From: Linum tenue
Taxonomy: Eukaryota > Streptophyta > Magnoliopsida > Malpighiales > Linaceae
DNA length: 64,000 nt
Assembly: GCA_946122785.1 (NCBI GenBank)
Contig: CAMGYJ010000002.1
Span: forward strand, 39,458,495-39,522,494
Direction: 5' to 3'
The position numbers were made by a program, and so were the translations under genes. Shown here one piece after another: positions 33,699 through 45,204 of the stretch (position 1 is the stretch's first letter; the number at the start of each line of letters is the position of its first letter). Below the pieces are notes generated by a model, which did no database searches, was not told the DNA's origin, and saw only the letters and a program-made list of their open reading frames with translations.

Positions 33699-35098
33699 TG
33701 ACTCATCTCGAATACCACAATTTAAATCCCGACTAAGGCCCAAGTATATACTCTACCCGAGTGCAATATAGAGCAAGTATATTTTAAAAGTCAAACACGG
33801 GCCGGTCCATGTACCCCTACTTCAACTGTTTGAAACATTATCTAGTAATTGATTTTTGGTTAAAACTATAGACTATAACTAAAATCAATTGGAAATGTAA
33901 ATGGTGTTAAACACTAATTGAGAAGGTTTCACCTAGGTGTTGCTCCCCCTTGCTAGTTAACATGACTTGTTGTACCGAATGTAAGTGTGTGGTAAAAGCG
34001 GTTATAAACCTTAGGTAATCACAACAAGTGAAGAATCTTCACTCTCTCGGTCATTAGGCCAAGGGATATCAAATCAAGCTACCGAGTAGCTCTCTTGGCC
34101 AATAGACTAAGGGTTGCCTAGGCTTCTCCCTTGAACCATAGTCTGGACGGCCAAAATACAACCTACCCAAGGTTCCAAAACGTAGTATTAGGTTTGCCCT
34201 AATTTGGCCTAGACAGGTGGCTCAATTTCGCCAAGGAATTCCAAATTTTGAAAACCTCTTAGCAAGAAGGGGATTTCCCACTACCTATGTCAAATTGACA
34301 TAAGAGTTGAAAATGGAAAGCACAACACAACCTTCATGAAAATACCTCCATACTTGCATTAAAACACAACCACGCACAAATAATTCAATCCATACAAACA
34401 TTCACATGATTCTAGTAGGGTTCACAAACAACTAAGTGAAAGAAGGGAACTACTCCATGCTAAGATGATGGAATACACAAAAGAGAAGAGAAAAGACCTT
34501 GAGATGTTTGGCATCTTCCTTTGGCGTGGAGATCAACCTTGGAGGATAAGATTCCCAAATCTTGGAGCTTGGATGAAACCCTAACCTTCTTCTCACCTCT
34601 TGTTCATCACTTTCTCTCTCTAGAAATCCAAGGGAAAAGAATTTTTTTCACACTAGACTCTCCCCTCTTGTTTTAGCTCAACTCCCCTTTTATACCTAGA
34701 TCGACGGCTTTTCACGACCATAGTTCACGGTCGTGATCTCGAAGCCTGGATAGTGATCCTGGACAAAAATGCGTCATTCACTTAAGCTCTTCACGCTCTG
34801 GAGGGAATTATCACGGTTGAGTGACTGTGATTTCGCGCTTCACAGTTAGGGCTTCATTATCATGGTCTGGCTGACCGTGAAAACTAGGCTTCCACCGTGA
34901 TCCTCGACTAATTCCTCCTTTCGATCCATTTTTGCCCCTTTCGTCCAAATTTCGTTCCCAAGGTCGATTCCACCTGCTAGGATATGAAACACACTAGAAA
35001 TAAGCACAACCTATCATAAAACCGAACCTCACGAAGTGAAAATGCCTCAAACATCTAAAGAGTATATGGGTAAAGTGTGTGCAATTGGAACCGAATCA
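33699..35098 (-). repeat. 3' LTR of Level 0
   Basis: 1400 bp, starting TGATTCGGTTCC at 35098 and ending GATGAGTCA at 33699 on the minus strand. It carries the dyad TCACG-GT-CGTGA (34726-34737) and other TTCACGACC words at 34711-34870. Confidence 0.8.
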
Positions 35099-35135
35099 CT
35101 CCTCCACACTTAGACGTTTGCTTGTCCCCAAGCAA
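35099..35135 (-). promoter_or_regulatory. 3' polypurine tract and H4 stem-loop of Level 0
   Basis: GTTTGCTTG-GGGA-CAAGCAAAC is a perfect 9-bp stem (35114-35135, minus sense), followed by CGTCTAAGTGTGGAGGAG up to the LTR. Confidence 0.8.
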
Positions 35136-37194
35136 ACCAATTTCAAACAAGGTAATATCTCAACCTAACAAGATAACTTGGAGACACAACGAAGGGCTCA
35201 ATTTGGGTGAATCTCAATGGCTACATCAACACATGGAAAATTACAAACAAGAAGGGCATCTACCACAAACGACATTCGAATGCATTAAGAACGTGCAAAC
35301 AAAATGTTCTCACCCTATTCACAAATCAATACAAGTCTCGACAAGACTACTCACCAACCACAATTAACCATGCATAGACATCAAGTCCAAAGAACAGACG
35401 AATGGGTGAACTAGGTTCTCGACATGATAAGATATGAACATGCAAAATATGAATGAATCACTCACTCTCGACCAGCGTGGTCAGGACAATTTGATGCAAA
35501 ATATGTGCATATTAACACTCAGACCTATCATCTCTTCACCACGACGGCGACCTCTAAATGCTAAAGTTCACAAGATGGTTGTCATCACTAGCTTATCTGG
35601 AGGTCTTAGACACGGGTTCAAATGACTCGCAAGGGTCTTGGACATGGGGAAAAGTCCTTTTGGGTGGTTGCAAGCAAAGCATGAGGTTCTACATCTTCAA
35701 CCTAAAACCTAAGGTTCTATGGTTTTGACCAGAATCTTTCCTACCATCAGCGAACACTAGCATCGGCCGAAAGTGACATTTCCCTTCTTCCAAACCACTA
35801 CCAACCATGAACTACACTCAAGCACACTTCCTCGGCTACACCTGCTATCTAATTTTTAAGCATGGTAGTGAATGAGGTCAACAAACACTTAGGTGTCTCA
35901 ATGGCTTGGATGCCAAGAAAACCTTTCTCGAGCATACACATCAACCTTTGTGGCAACTCTCTATCTTTATTTACCCATATTATTACCTCTTCTCCACTTC
36001 CTTTTCTTTTCTTTGCTTTCTTCTTTTCTCTTTTTTCATTTTTTTCTTCTGTTTTTCGAGGGTATTAGAGGGCTAAACACATGCCACTTTTCACTTAACA
36101 AACAATACTCTCTATTAAGAACTTCCACCAACACTACCTTTTTCATTCCTAGAAAGAACCGTGCAAAATCCACTTATGTAGAACCTCAATGGAGCTCAAA
36201 AGCGAGAGCTCCGAGACACAAGGATGAATCACAACAGTTTAGACACGAAAAAAGAAAAAGGGTCGTTCTATCAATCACCATTAAGCTCAAAAATCACAAG
36301 CTCCAAGCATGAGAATGACTGAAGGTCACACGGCTCAAAAGGAGTTGACTAGGGTATAAAATCTTTTGGGAAAATCAACTTTTTGGTCGTGGACTAATCC
36401 TATGCCTCCATCATACTCACTAATGAAAACGGGAATGTTACTCGCCACGGAAAGAGGGATCTAATCACAGATGAAAAGTTGATCGGCACAAATCTCGCAT
36501 GGCTACATAATCACCCAATCATAAATTCCAATTTCACAAATTTTCGATGCAAGGCAATTGCAATCAAAGAGTAATCGAGTCAAGACATCCATTTATTTTC
36601 ACACATATGAGAACTAAACATTTGAACAACCTAATGCAATTCTCAATCATCATAATAAGATGCACTCGATCGCAAATAATCAATCCAAGGTCAATACCAA
36701 TAAACACAAGATTCTCCCACAAAATGGCCACTCTGATCAAGCACTGACACACACATTCACATGCCAATCACAAATGTTACATGCCCCACACTTAAGCACG
36801 AAATTTTCCCCAATAGAGAAAAAGAGTTGGGTGAAGAAGTTACCGAATAATGGCAAGTGAAAGTTGGACATAAGACGGGGTAGGAGATTTTGAGCTTCAA
36901 AAAGAAGAAGTAAACACACGCCCATTCTCGCTCGAGGCGAGGTTATTATACATAAACAATATTCAACATCACGAATAAAAGAATAATAAAACCCCACAAT
37001 AGTACTTGTTCACACACAAAAGAAAAGAGAAAATAACAAAGTTCAGAGTTCCAAGTAGAGAAGTGGGGCAAAATAAATCGGCTCTGCAACATGTCTCACT
37101 CGGTCGACTACCTCTCTCGAGTCGTAGATGGGTTCTCCTCGTCATCGGACAAGACTCTCCGACGTCGAGCTATATGCTCCAACAAAGTGTGGGA
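35136..37194 (-). other. Untranslated 3' region of Level 0
   Basis: It contains, in minus sense, an internal PPT-like site GTGCTTAAGTGTGGGGC (36783-36799) and a polypurine stretch (plus-strand polypyrimidine 35989-36058). GGAGCTC-AAAAGC-GAGAGCTCC near 36190-36212 is a local hairpin. No convincing ORF. Confidence 0.6.
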
Positions 37195-38007
37195 TCAATC
37201 CAACCGTGTGGAGACCACTGTGTACTGCTCCTCGAGGCTAGTGACTCGATCCTTAAGGTGGACTGCGGGTGAGGAATGACCGGCTTCGACCGATGATGAT
37301 GGTGGTGGTGGTGGTGGTGGTGTAGGCTGCCGACGCCGGTGCTGGCGTGGATGAGAAGTCGGCTGCTGGGGAGGTATCCCTGGTGGGGCTAAAAGACCCA
37401 TCATGTATCGATAGGGTCCAAAGACTTGGAGCAAATGCATGGATTCCAAAGTCTCCTCCTTGAACATCGTAGTACGCCCCTCTTTCGTGCAACAATCGAG
37501 ATCGAAATTGAAATGCCGAGCAATTCTAATGATGTATGGTCCCAGATTCATCGTAGTGTTCTGCCGGTTACCGGTAGCTTTGGCTAAGAACGTGGCGAAG
37601 ACGGACCCAAGGTGAAGGTGCTAATTTGAGTCCGCCATGAAAGTGAAAGCGAGTAGAGCTCTCTTGGTAATCTTGTTTGCCGACTTGGAGGATGGAAAGA
37701 TGGAATGGAAGAGAAGTGTGGTTATAATACGCCATTGGGGTTTGAGGGGGGTCACCATGGTATGTGCCGGATCAAACCGGGTCCACCGGTTCTTCGGGAT
37801 ACAGAACTTCATGAAATTGACGTGCAAATTAAAGCTTTGGATGGAAACCACTTCCAGAATGGCCCCCGAGTCCCCATCCACCCCCATAGCTTGCGCGAGC
37901 TCATCAAAACTCAAACACCGAGGTGAGCCCCCCATATGAAAACAAACGTATGGTTTACGGTCCCCAAACAAATATCTTTCCTTATAGATGAAGAATGTGC
38001 TGAACAA
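37195..38007 (-). pseudogene. ATHILA ORF-like protein, one in-frame TAG
   Basis: A frame of about 270 codons is broken only by a TAG at about 37621-37623. Residues such as MGGSPRCLSFDELAQAMG, WRIITTLLFHSIFPSSKS and NLGPYIIRIARHFNFDLD recall the ATHILA ORF-1 family, an extra frame between pol and the 3' LTR. The C-terminus is Pro-rich (PPPPPPP) and ends in a short coiled-coil-like LKDRVTSLEEQYTVV. Similarity was judged from memory. It lacks a signal peptide and membrane segment, so I do not call it an envelope protein. Confidence 0.6.
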
Positions 38008-39077
38008 GAAACATTACGCCATGGTTCTTGGTAATTCATAGTTCATCAAGGTTGAAATTTTAATCCTAAGCCATGCCTCGATGGTCGCCAACCATCATGC
38101 ATAAAAGTGGATCAAACATTCATTTACATATTGCACTTGGTAGGCATTTTCTCATTCAAACACAATTCATACCAAATCTTGCCCACCATGATCAATCAAG
38201 TTCACAATCACTTCATGCATCATTCAATCAACATAAATCGACTAACCCATCGCCTAATTTCAACATTCGTGCATTCAATCGCAAAATCCCCTCACCTAAG
38301 GACCCTAATCCGATTCTCCAAAATTAACAAGGTAAAAGTTAAAAACACACTTCGAGACTCAAGTAGGATCGAAAGGGAAGGTGAGGATACAACAAGGGAT
38401 TCAATAAACAGCCGAAAACCTGGTCGGAGAGGCTCATTGGTGCTTCATTTGAAGCTCGCCGAAAGCTCACAAGAAATGGCCCCACCGGAAAAAGTTCTAG
38501 CCAAATCGCTCCAAAATTTTGGCAAAGTGGCGCCCGAACACGAGGAGTATGAGTCTGGTTTCGGTTTTGAAAAAGGACGGCTGGAAGTCGACAAACTTCA
38601 AGAAAAATGGATTCAAATCGCGATTTTTTGATGAGGTCAGAGGATTCAGGCAAAAACAGGTTATTGAAGAAGGGGGAATCGCGGTCCCCCTTTTATAGCA
38701 CGATACGAAGGTTCACGGACGAAGGTCTATTTTCACAGTTGGTAAGACCGTGAACATAACTCTCGAATCGTGATCTCGGGCAAAAACTATGAGTCTTGGC
38801 AAAGTGGAACTTCCCTTCGAGATAACGGTCTCTGCTTAATTATCACAGTTAGACGACCATGATAATAGAGCTAAAACGGTGAACTAATGAAAAACAGAGC
38901 AATTTCAAAAACAATTAGACTCAATATAAACAACTGTGCCCCTAACTCAATCACAAAACATCCAAAACTTTCAAACACACAAATCTGGCACGGTGATCAC
39001 CATTCAACCACTTACACTCATCACTCAATCACAAAAAGAGAAAATAAGGAAAAGAAAACAAACCTACATTGGGTTGC
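38008..39077 (-). other. Level 0 internal region between H1 and the ATHILA-like ORF
   Basis: No stable ORF. It contains CACGGTC/GACCGTG words (38710-38880), as in the LTRs. At 39077 it is interrupted by Level 1; the flanking GTTGC is repeated at 57694-57698. Confidence 0.6.
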
Positions 39078-39464
39078 TGATAGCATCGTATTTGCACGTG
39101 TTTGCACTCTTGTTTCCTGACCATTTTAGCTCGAATTTGTGGTTCCATGGCCTATTTTACGCTAGGTTGTGTTGTTTTGTCGTATCTCAAGTCCTAGAGA
39201 GTAAAGGGATGCGTATGCGCAAGTTTCGGGTCATTTGGAGGTCAATTGGCGATTCAAGGTTCAAAATACGGGCATCCCTTGCACAATTATGGGCGTAATT
39301 GCCTCTGCCCTGACCGTAAATGCAATGCCGAGCCAAATCTCTGAGAATGTTCGTCGAATATCAAATTACTGGCAAGAGCAAAATGAAATACGGTCGTAAT
39401 TCCACAAATACTGGCAGTAATTGGGTAATTACGATCGTAATTCCATCCCTCAGTGTTAAGTGAA
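39078..39464 (+). repeat. Level 1 left LTR, truncated
   Basis: It matches the first ~385 bp of the right LTR at 39700, up to CAGTGTTAAGTGAA, then switches to 3' internal sequence. Confidence 0.85.
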
Positions 39465-39699
39465 CAGAAAGGATTCCTCTTCCTCTACCCGATTTTACTG
39501 CACTCGAATGTCTTCTATGGTGGTTGTCTAGGTTGCTGTTGAGTTGTCCATATGTCAATGATCAAAAGCCAGTATGATTCACGTGTTTTGTGTTGATATG
39601 ATATGTCTCCAAGGGTTGCATGATTGAGATGTTTTGAGCTTACCTTGTATCTGACTTGGTTTGCTTGGGGACAAGCAAACGGTTAAGTGTGGGGGAATT
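39465..39699 (+). promoter_or_regulatory. Level 1 internal 3' end with H4 stem-loop and PPT
   Basis: GTTTGCTTG-GGGA-CAAGCAAAC (39659-39680) is a perfect stem. GTTAAGTGTGGGGGAATT (39682-39699) is the polypurine tract, directly before the right LTR, whose first TG is mutated to TA. Confidence 0.85.
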
Positions 39700-40403
39700 T
39701 AATAGCATCGTATTTGCACGTGTTTGCATTCTTGTTTCCTTATCATTTTAGCTCGAATTTGTGGTTTCGTGGCCTATTTTACGCTAGGTTGTTGTTTTGT
39801 CGTATCTCAGGTCCTAGCGAGTAAATGGATGTGTAGGCGCAAGCTTCGGGTCATTTGGAGGTCAGTTGGCGATTCAAGGTTCAAAATACGGGCATCCCCT
39901 GCACAATTACAGGCGTAATTGCCTCTGCCCTGACCGTAAATGCAATGCCAAGCCAAATCTCGAAGAATGTCTGTCGAAGATCAAATTACGGGCAAGAGCA
40001 AAATGAAATACGGTCGTAATTCCACAAATACTAGCAGTAATTAGGTAATTACGACCGTAATTCCATCCCTCAGTGTTAAGTGAAACGCGCGTTTTGGGAG
40101 AAATACGAGCAGACCAGGTTTTTGAGGCAGATTGGAGCCAAAGGAGAGGGAATCGAGTTTTTGAGCAAAAAAAAGAGCTTTAGAGAGAGAAAGTGTGAAT
40201 AACAAACTCTAGGAGCTATTTGGAGTGGATTTCTCACAATTGAAGCCCAGATTGCATCCCCAAGAGTGAAGATCGACATCCCAGAGCCGAATATCCTCAT
40301 CTTTATGAGTATGACTACTCTGATTTCTGTTTTCCTCTCTCTCTATGGAGTAGAACCTTCTCTCACTTGGGTATGAAGAACCCTAGTTCCATGTGTTAGG
40401 GAT
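39700..40403 (+). repeat. Level 1 right LTR, first part
   Basis: 704 bp, continued after Level 2 at 57061-57693, giving about 1337 bp in total. It carries the dyad AATTACG-AC-CGTAATT (40047-40062) and related AATTACGGGC words. Confidence 0.85.
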
Positions 40404-41768
40404 TGATAGACCGATAATTATACATGTTTTCACCCCTATTCTGAAGCCGTTTGTGATGAGGAATCTCGTGTTTTAAGACGATTTCACGCTAGGTTGTGTG
40501 TTTATGTCATATTTCAGGACCCGGCGTTGGAATCGAGGCGGAGAAAAGAGTTCTGGGTCGAAAGGAGCGAAGTTGGGAAGAAGGAGGCTGGAGAACCAAA
40601 ATACCCGGCCAAAGGCAGAAATACCCGACCGGGTATTTTCTGTCCATGGTCGGGTATTTTTCCTTTGGGCGCCCCGTGAGAAACAGAGAGGGGCCCGGGC
40701 AAAATGGCTAAAATCCCCGGTCGGGGATTATGGAGAGTGACCGGGGATTTTCCCTTAAATGAAACGGCGAGTTTTGTAAATACCCGGTCGAAACCCAAAA
40801 TACCCGACCGGGTATTTCGACCGGGTATCGCGACCAGGCAACTGATAAAAGGAAGAAGAAGGCCAACATTGAAGGGTTCCGAGTTTTTGAGAGAGAAATC
40901 GATTCCTAAGGAAAAAAAGCGACGAACCAGAGTTCCCAAGTGCCATAGCTTGATCTTCATCACCATTGGAGCCCGGCTTGAGCTTGGAGAAGTGCCGATT
41001 AACCGTCCAGGAGCAGAAATCCGTCTTCACAGTATGATTTCCGCGTCTGAATCGGCTTTTGCTTCTTTCTCTATGGAGTAGTTCCCCCATTCATCTGGGT
41101 ATGGGGAACCCTAGAATTGTATGCTAGGTCTGATTGTATGAACCCAAGTACAGAGTTTGTGAATTGATTATATTCGATTGAGGTTTGAATGATTGAATGA
41201 CTTGAATCCTGATCAAATTCCTGTTGTTTCTGCTTTGACCTAGAACGAGAATATCTGCCTAGGTTGATAGAGTATCCTTAATCGAAGGTGGCGAATTGGT
41301 GACTTTAGTCGAGGAGCCAATTCGCTATTCTGTACCGAATTCCATTTGGTAGTGGAGGTTTGGTTCGTTAGGGCCTCAATCTGTTTACTCCGGTGGAGGT
41401 TAGTCGCCCGCTAGAGACTCAGATTGAGAGGGTCTGGAGACCTTTAGTCGAGACTTCAGGCTAATTAAGAACCTTCCGCAGTATAACTTTCATGAAAACT
41501 GAACTTGGTAAATTGCAATCCGACTTAACTGCAGTCTAGGGGGAACCATATCCGGGTGACCTCTCTTGACTTGACAACAACCGTTTACTTGCCTTGTGTT
41601 TTTGTTTGCTTGAGTTTGCACTAAAAGTTCACTGCTAGATAACGAGAATTCACCGAGTAGTCATCACATCTAGGACCCGGGTTGACAATAAAACCCAAAC
41701 CCGCTATACTACGCTTTAGGAAGTGGTTACACTTGGCCATTTTCTAGAGTGACTGTAGGAGTGAGTCA
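40404..41768 (+). repeat. Level 2 left LTR
   Basis: It begins TGATAGACCG and ends GTGAGTCA. Between 40600 and 40833 it carries dyads such as AATACCCG-AC-CGGGTATT and ATCCCCG-GT-CGGGGAT. Confidence 0.95.
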
Positions 41769-41774
41769 AGTTTT

Positions 41775-41792
41775 TGGCGCCGTTGCCGGGGA
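41775..41792 (+). promoter_or_regulatory. Level 2 primer-binding site, tRNA-Asp
   Basis: TGGCGCCGTTGCCGGGGA is an 18-nt match to the complement of the plant tRNA-Asp 3' end, seven bases after the LTR. Confidence 0.92.
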
Positions 41793-41916
41793 CGGCTAGG
41801 TTGTTGAAGAAAAGTGATTTCTGTTACTTTAGCATTTTCATTTTCGCATTGAGTGTTTGTTCTTTCCCACTTGTGCCTTCACGGGTTTGCATTGCTTGAT
41901 TCTGTGCAGATAGTGC

Positions 41917-44759
41917 ATGACCCGTAGTCAGTCGGGAGGTTTACTGCCGTTGAATCCTGAGATTGAGCGCACCTGCAAACAACTTCGGAGACAACAGCGA
42001 GCTAGACTAGCTACGGTGGAGCGCAGAGACGGCCAATTGAGCAGCGGATCCGAGGACGAGTACGAGATGGAAGGCGATCAGAACCCACCTCCTCATAACC
42101 AGTTCCTGGGGAACGACCCCATCCCCAGGCAGCTGGGGCCCATCATCATCCACCACCACCGGGTCCCACCTTGGAGTATTACTACACTCCGCGGATTGCT
42201 GACATCCGCCCGGTCATCCTCTATCCGCCGATTCCAGCAAACAACTTCGAGATCAAGCCATGCTGGATTCAACTCATTACTTCCTCTATCCAGTTCCATG
42301 GCTTGAAGGATGAGGAGGCCCGGGCACATCTTTCCTGTTTTCTGCAGCTAACAAACGGGTTTAAGCTGAACGGTGTTCCGGATGACGCAATCCGCCTTCA
42401 CCTCTTCCCCCATTCTCTGGCGGGGAATGCTAAGAGGTGGTTGGAGACCCAGCCCCCACTGTCCATCACATCTTGGGATGATCTGGCTGACAAGTTCGTG
42501 CACAGGTACTATCCGGCATCGAAGACCACAGAGATTCAGCGGGAGATCACTCACTTCCGCCAAGAGCCAGATGAGTCCCTTCGTGATGCATGGGAGCGGT
42601 ACATGGGGTACTTCTGGCAGTGTCCCCATCATGGCTTCAGTGATGCTTTCACAGTGGGGAACTTCTACAGTGCCCTCACCCCAGACAGCCAGAGGGTGAT
42701 CGAGTCTCTATGCCCAGTAGGGGATATCCTTACTAAGACTCCACCCGAGCTGAACCAGATGATCAGTACCTTGGCTGCCCGAGATCATTCTTGGGGTCAG
42801 AGCAGTAGAGGCAGACAGTCCCGGGACCGTGGTGTGCACGCTATGGAGGCCAGATCCGGGTTAGAGCAGCAGGTGGCTGAGTTGGTGCAGACATTGAAGC
42901 AGCCTAACGGCCTCCTTCCGGGCCGAGGTGTAGCTACGCCTCCAGTAGCTCAGTGTCAGTGGTGTGAGAGCCCGAATCACCGGGTGGAGGACTGTCAGGC
43001 TATGAGGTAGTCCTCTACCCCCCAAGAACAGGTGGACTTCATCGCCAATGCTCGGCGCCTGGACCCATACAGCAACACCTACAATGAAGGATGGCGCCAG
43101 CATCCTAACTTTGCCTGGAGCAGCAACACCAACAAACCACCTGGTTTCCCAGCACCAACAGGTGGTTTTCAGCAGAGGCAGCCCTTCTAGGCTAGGTAGG
43201 GGCCACCACCACAGCAGCAGCCCTACCAGCCTAGGCAGGGGCAGCCATTCCAGCAACCTCAGCGTCAGTATGCCGAGCCAGCAGCAGCCCCAGCTCCCGA
43301 TAGCCAGATGGCTGATCTGAAGAATATTTTGGCGACATTCATGACCACCAGCCAGGCGAATTTCACGAGGGTGGACCAGAGCATAGCTTCTTTGGAGGCC
43401 GGACAGAGGAACCAGGGTGCTATTCTGCAAGATCTGCAGCACCAAGTCGGTGTCCTAGCGCGCCAGCTTACTGCTCGGGCCCCGGGGACTCTACCTGCCA
43501 CCACCATCCCCAATCCACGGGAGCCGCCCGAGCAGCTGGATGCCATCTTCACCAGGAGTGGCAGGCTCACATCGGCTGATCCTGCCCCGACCAGGCAGGA
43601 GGAATCACTACCTGCTTCAGCACTTCCAGTCAATGATGCAGAAGTACGGGTGGAGAAGGAAGCCCCTGCTCCCAAGTCACAACCCGTGGTTAAGGAGCAT
43701 GTACCCCAGCTTCCCTTCCCCACTCGCCTACACAAAGACAAGCTGGAGACTGAGTTTGCCAAGTTTATGGCAATGTTGAAGCAGCTTAACATCAGCGTAC
43801 CTTTTGTGGAGGCACTGTCGAAGATGCCCAAGTACGCAAAGTTCATGAAAGATCTCTGCACCAACAAGAAGACACTTGGGGATCTCTCGACAGTGCTGCT
43901 GAGCGAGGAGTGTTCTGCTGTCCTGCAGAACAAGCTGCCCGAAAAGCGCAAGGATCCAGGGAGTTTTACTATCCCTCTTACTATTGGCAGCATGCATGTA
44001 GGAAAGTCCTTGGCGGACCTAGGCGCTAGCATTAATGTCATGCCATACAAATTGTTCAAAAAGCTAGACCTAGGTGAACTTAGCCCTACTAGGATGAGCA
44101 TTCAGCTAGCTGACCGTTCCGTTGTGCATCCTAGGGGTATCATAGAGGATCTGCTTGTTAAAGTGGGTGCATTCACATATCCTGTTGATTTTGTTATTCT
44201 GGATATAAATGATGATGTGGATGTGCCTTTGATTTTAGGGAGACCATTTCTTGCCACCGCCAAGGCACTGATTGATGTGCATGATGGTAAACTGATCTTG
44301 CGTGCTGGAAATGAACATGCTACTTTTTCTGTGACTGAGTTTGATCACTGTGCTATGATTGCTGTCACACCTGTGCATGCTATTTCTGACCAGGTACACG
44401 AGCCTGTCGTGTATCCGTCTGCATCTTCCATTTTGCAGGATCCCCCTCTCCCTCCTTCGCCGCCGCTCCCTCCAGCCTCACCACCAAATAAAAAGCTCAA
44501 AGAGGAATGGCGGCCGAAGCAGCAGGTGCCTAGGCCTACTCGGAAGAAAGGTGGAGACCACTATGAGCTGGTCCCACCTCCTGCATCACGATCACCCTGG
44601 TCATCCGAGTACTCACTCGCTTGCATCCTGCCGGATGGCCAGGTCGAGCTGACCAATGCCGGTGGTTGTACCCGTCGGGTGCATGGCCATCATCTGAAGC
44701 TGTACCTCAAGAGCGATGTGGATCCGCTCTTGGAGGCACCTGATCCTGCACCTCCCTGA
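41917..44759 (+). pseudogene. gag-protease polyprotein fused to an integrase-tail remnant
   Basis: Gag packages element RNA; the retropepsin-like protease processes the polyprotein. The start ATG 41917 lies 7 nt after a CAG acceptor-like site. A frameshift near 42150 separates the N-terminus from the Retrotrans_gag core: LPPI-like YPPIPANNFEIKP near 42225, AIRLHLFPHSLAGNAKRWL, SWDDLADKFVHRYYP, and AWERYMGYFWQCPHHG. The knuckle CQWCESPNHRVEDC is at 42954-42995. In-frame TAG codons sit at 43008, 43188 and 43197. The protease has ADLGASINVMPY (Asp at about 44016) and ILGRPFLATA near 44233. After a Pro-rich linker the end (GQVELTNAGG, HGHHLKLYL) resembles the C-terminal tail of integrase, suggesting an internal deletion of RT to integrase. 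Confidence 0.88.
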
Positions 44760-44804
44760 GTATCCACCATGGGCGTCCAGCTAAAAGACGGTAAAGAAGC
44801 GCTT

Positions 44805-44822
44805 GTGGGGAGGCAACCCCAC
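44805..44822 (+). other. H1 stem-loop of Level 2
   Basis: GTGGGG-AGGCAA-CCCCAC is a perfect 6-bp stem, 45 nt after the ORF stop, preceded by AAAGAAGCGCTT. Compared with Level 3 (GTTGGG/CCCAAC), the T-A pair is replaced by G-C in both arms. Confidence 0.8.
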
Positions 44823-45084
44823 CTCGGTTTTCATTTATTTCTTTTGTTTTGGGTCGGATTGCCAATAGCTTTGGATTTGGTTTGTTTTCTTTTGTCTTGG
44901 ATGATGTAATATTGGGCTGACCATTGGACCTAACGTATGTGTTTGAGCTCTTTGGTTTCCTTTAGCTGTGCCTGTGTTCCCGACTGGTCCTCTCTCCAGT
45001 CCGTTTCATGCCGACTGGTCCATTTCCAATCTCCTGCAGTCTGTCCAGACCGGTAACATCGTTCCCTTTTCCTTCCCTCTTCTC

Positions 45085-45204
45085 CATTGAGGGCAATGTC
45101 GATCTTAAGTGTGGGGGGGATGTTTATCTTTTGACTGCATTAGATCTGTTTGTGTGCTTGAGCCTAGTCCACTGTCCAAATTTTTAAAATTTGAGGGCTC
45201 CAAG
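45085..45204 (+). other. Internal PPT-like module and H2 stem-loop of Level 2
   Basis: ATTGAGGGCAATGTC is followed by CTTAAGTGTGGGGGGG (45104-45119). H2 is CTTGAGCC (45157-45164) with GGCTCCAAG (45196-45204), enclosing CAAATTTT-T-AAAATTTG. Confidence 0.75.

Noticed and set aside
37195..38007. Retroviral-type envelope gene
   Set aside because: Position between pol and LTR is right, but there is no signal peptide, cleavage site or transmembrane segment; ATHILA ORF-like is the better label.
40704..41081. Open frames within the Level 2 LTRs (also 55801-56377) as genes
   Set aside because: They follow repeated dyad words in a GC-rich LTR stretch and occur on both strands; conservation is explained by the LTR pair.
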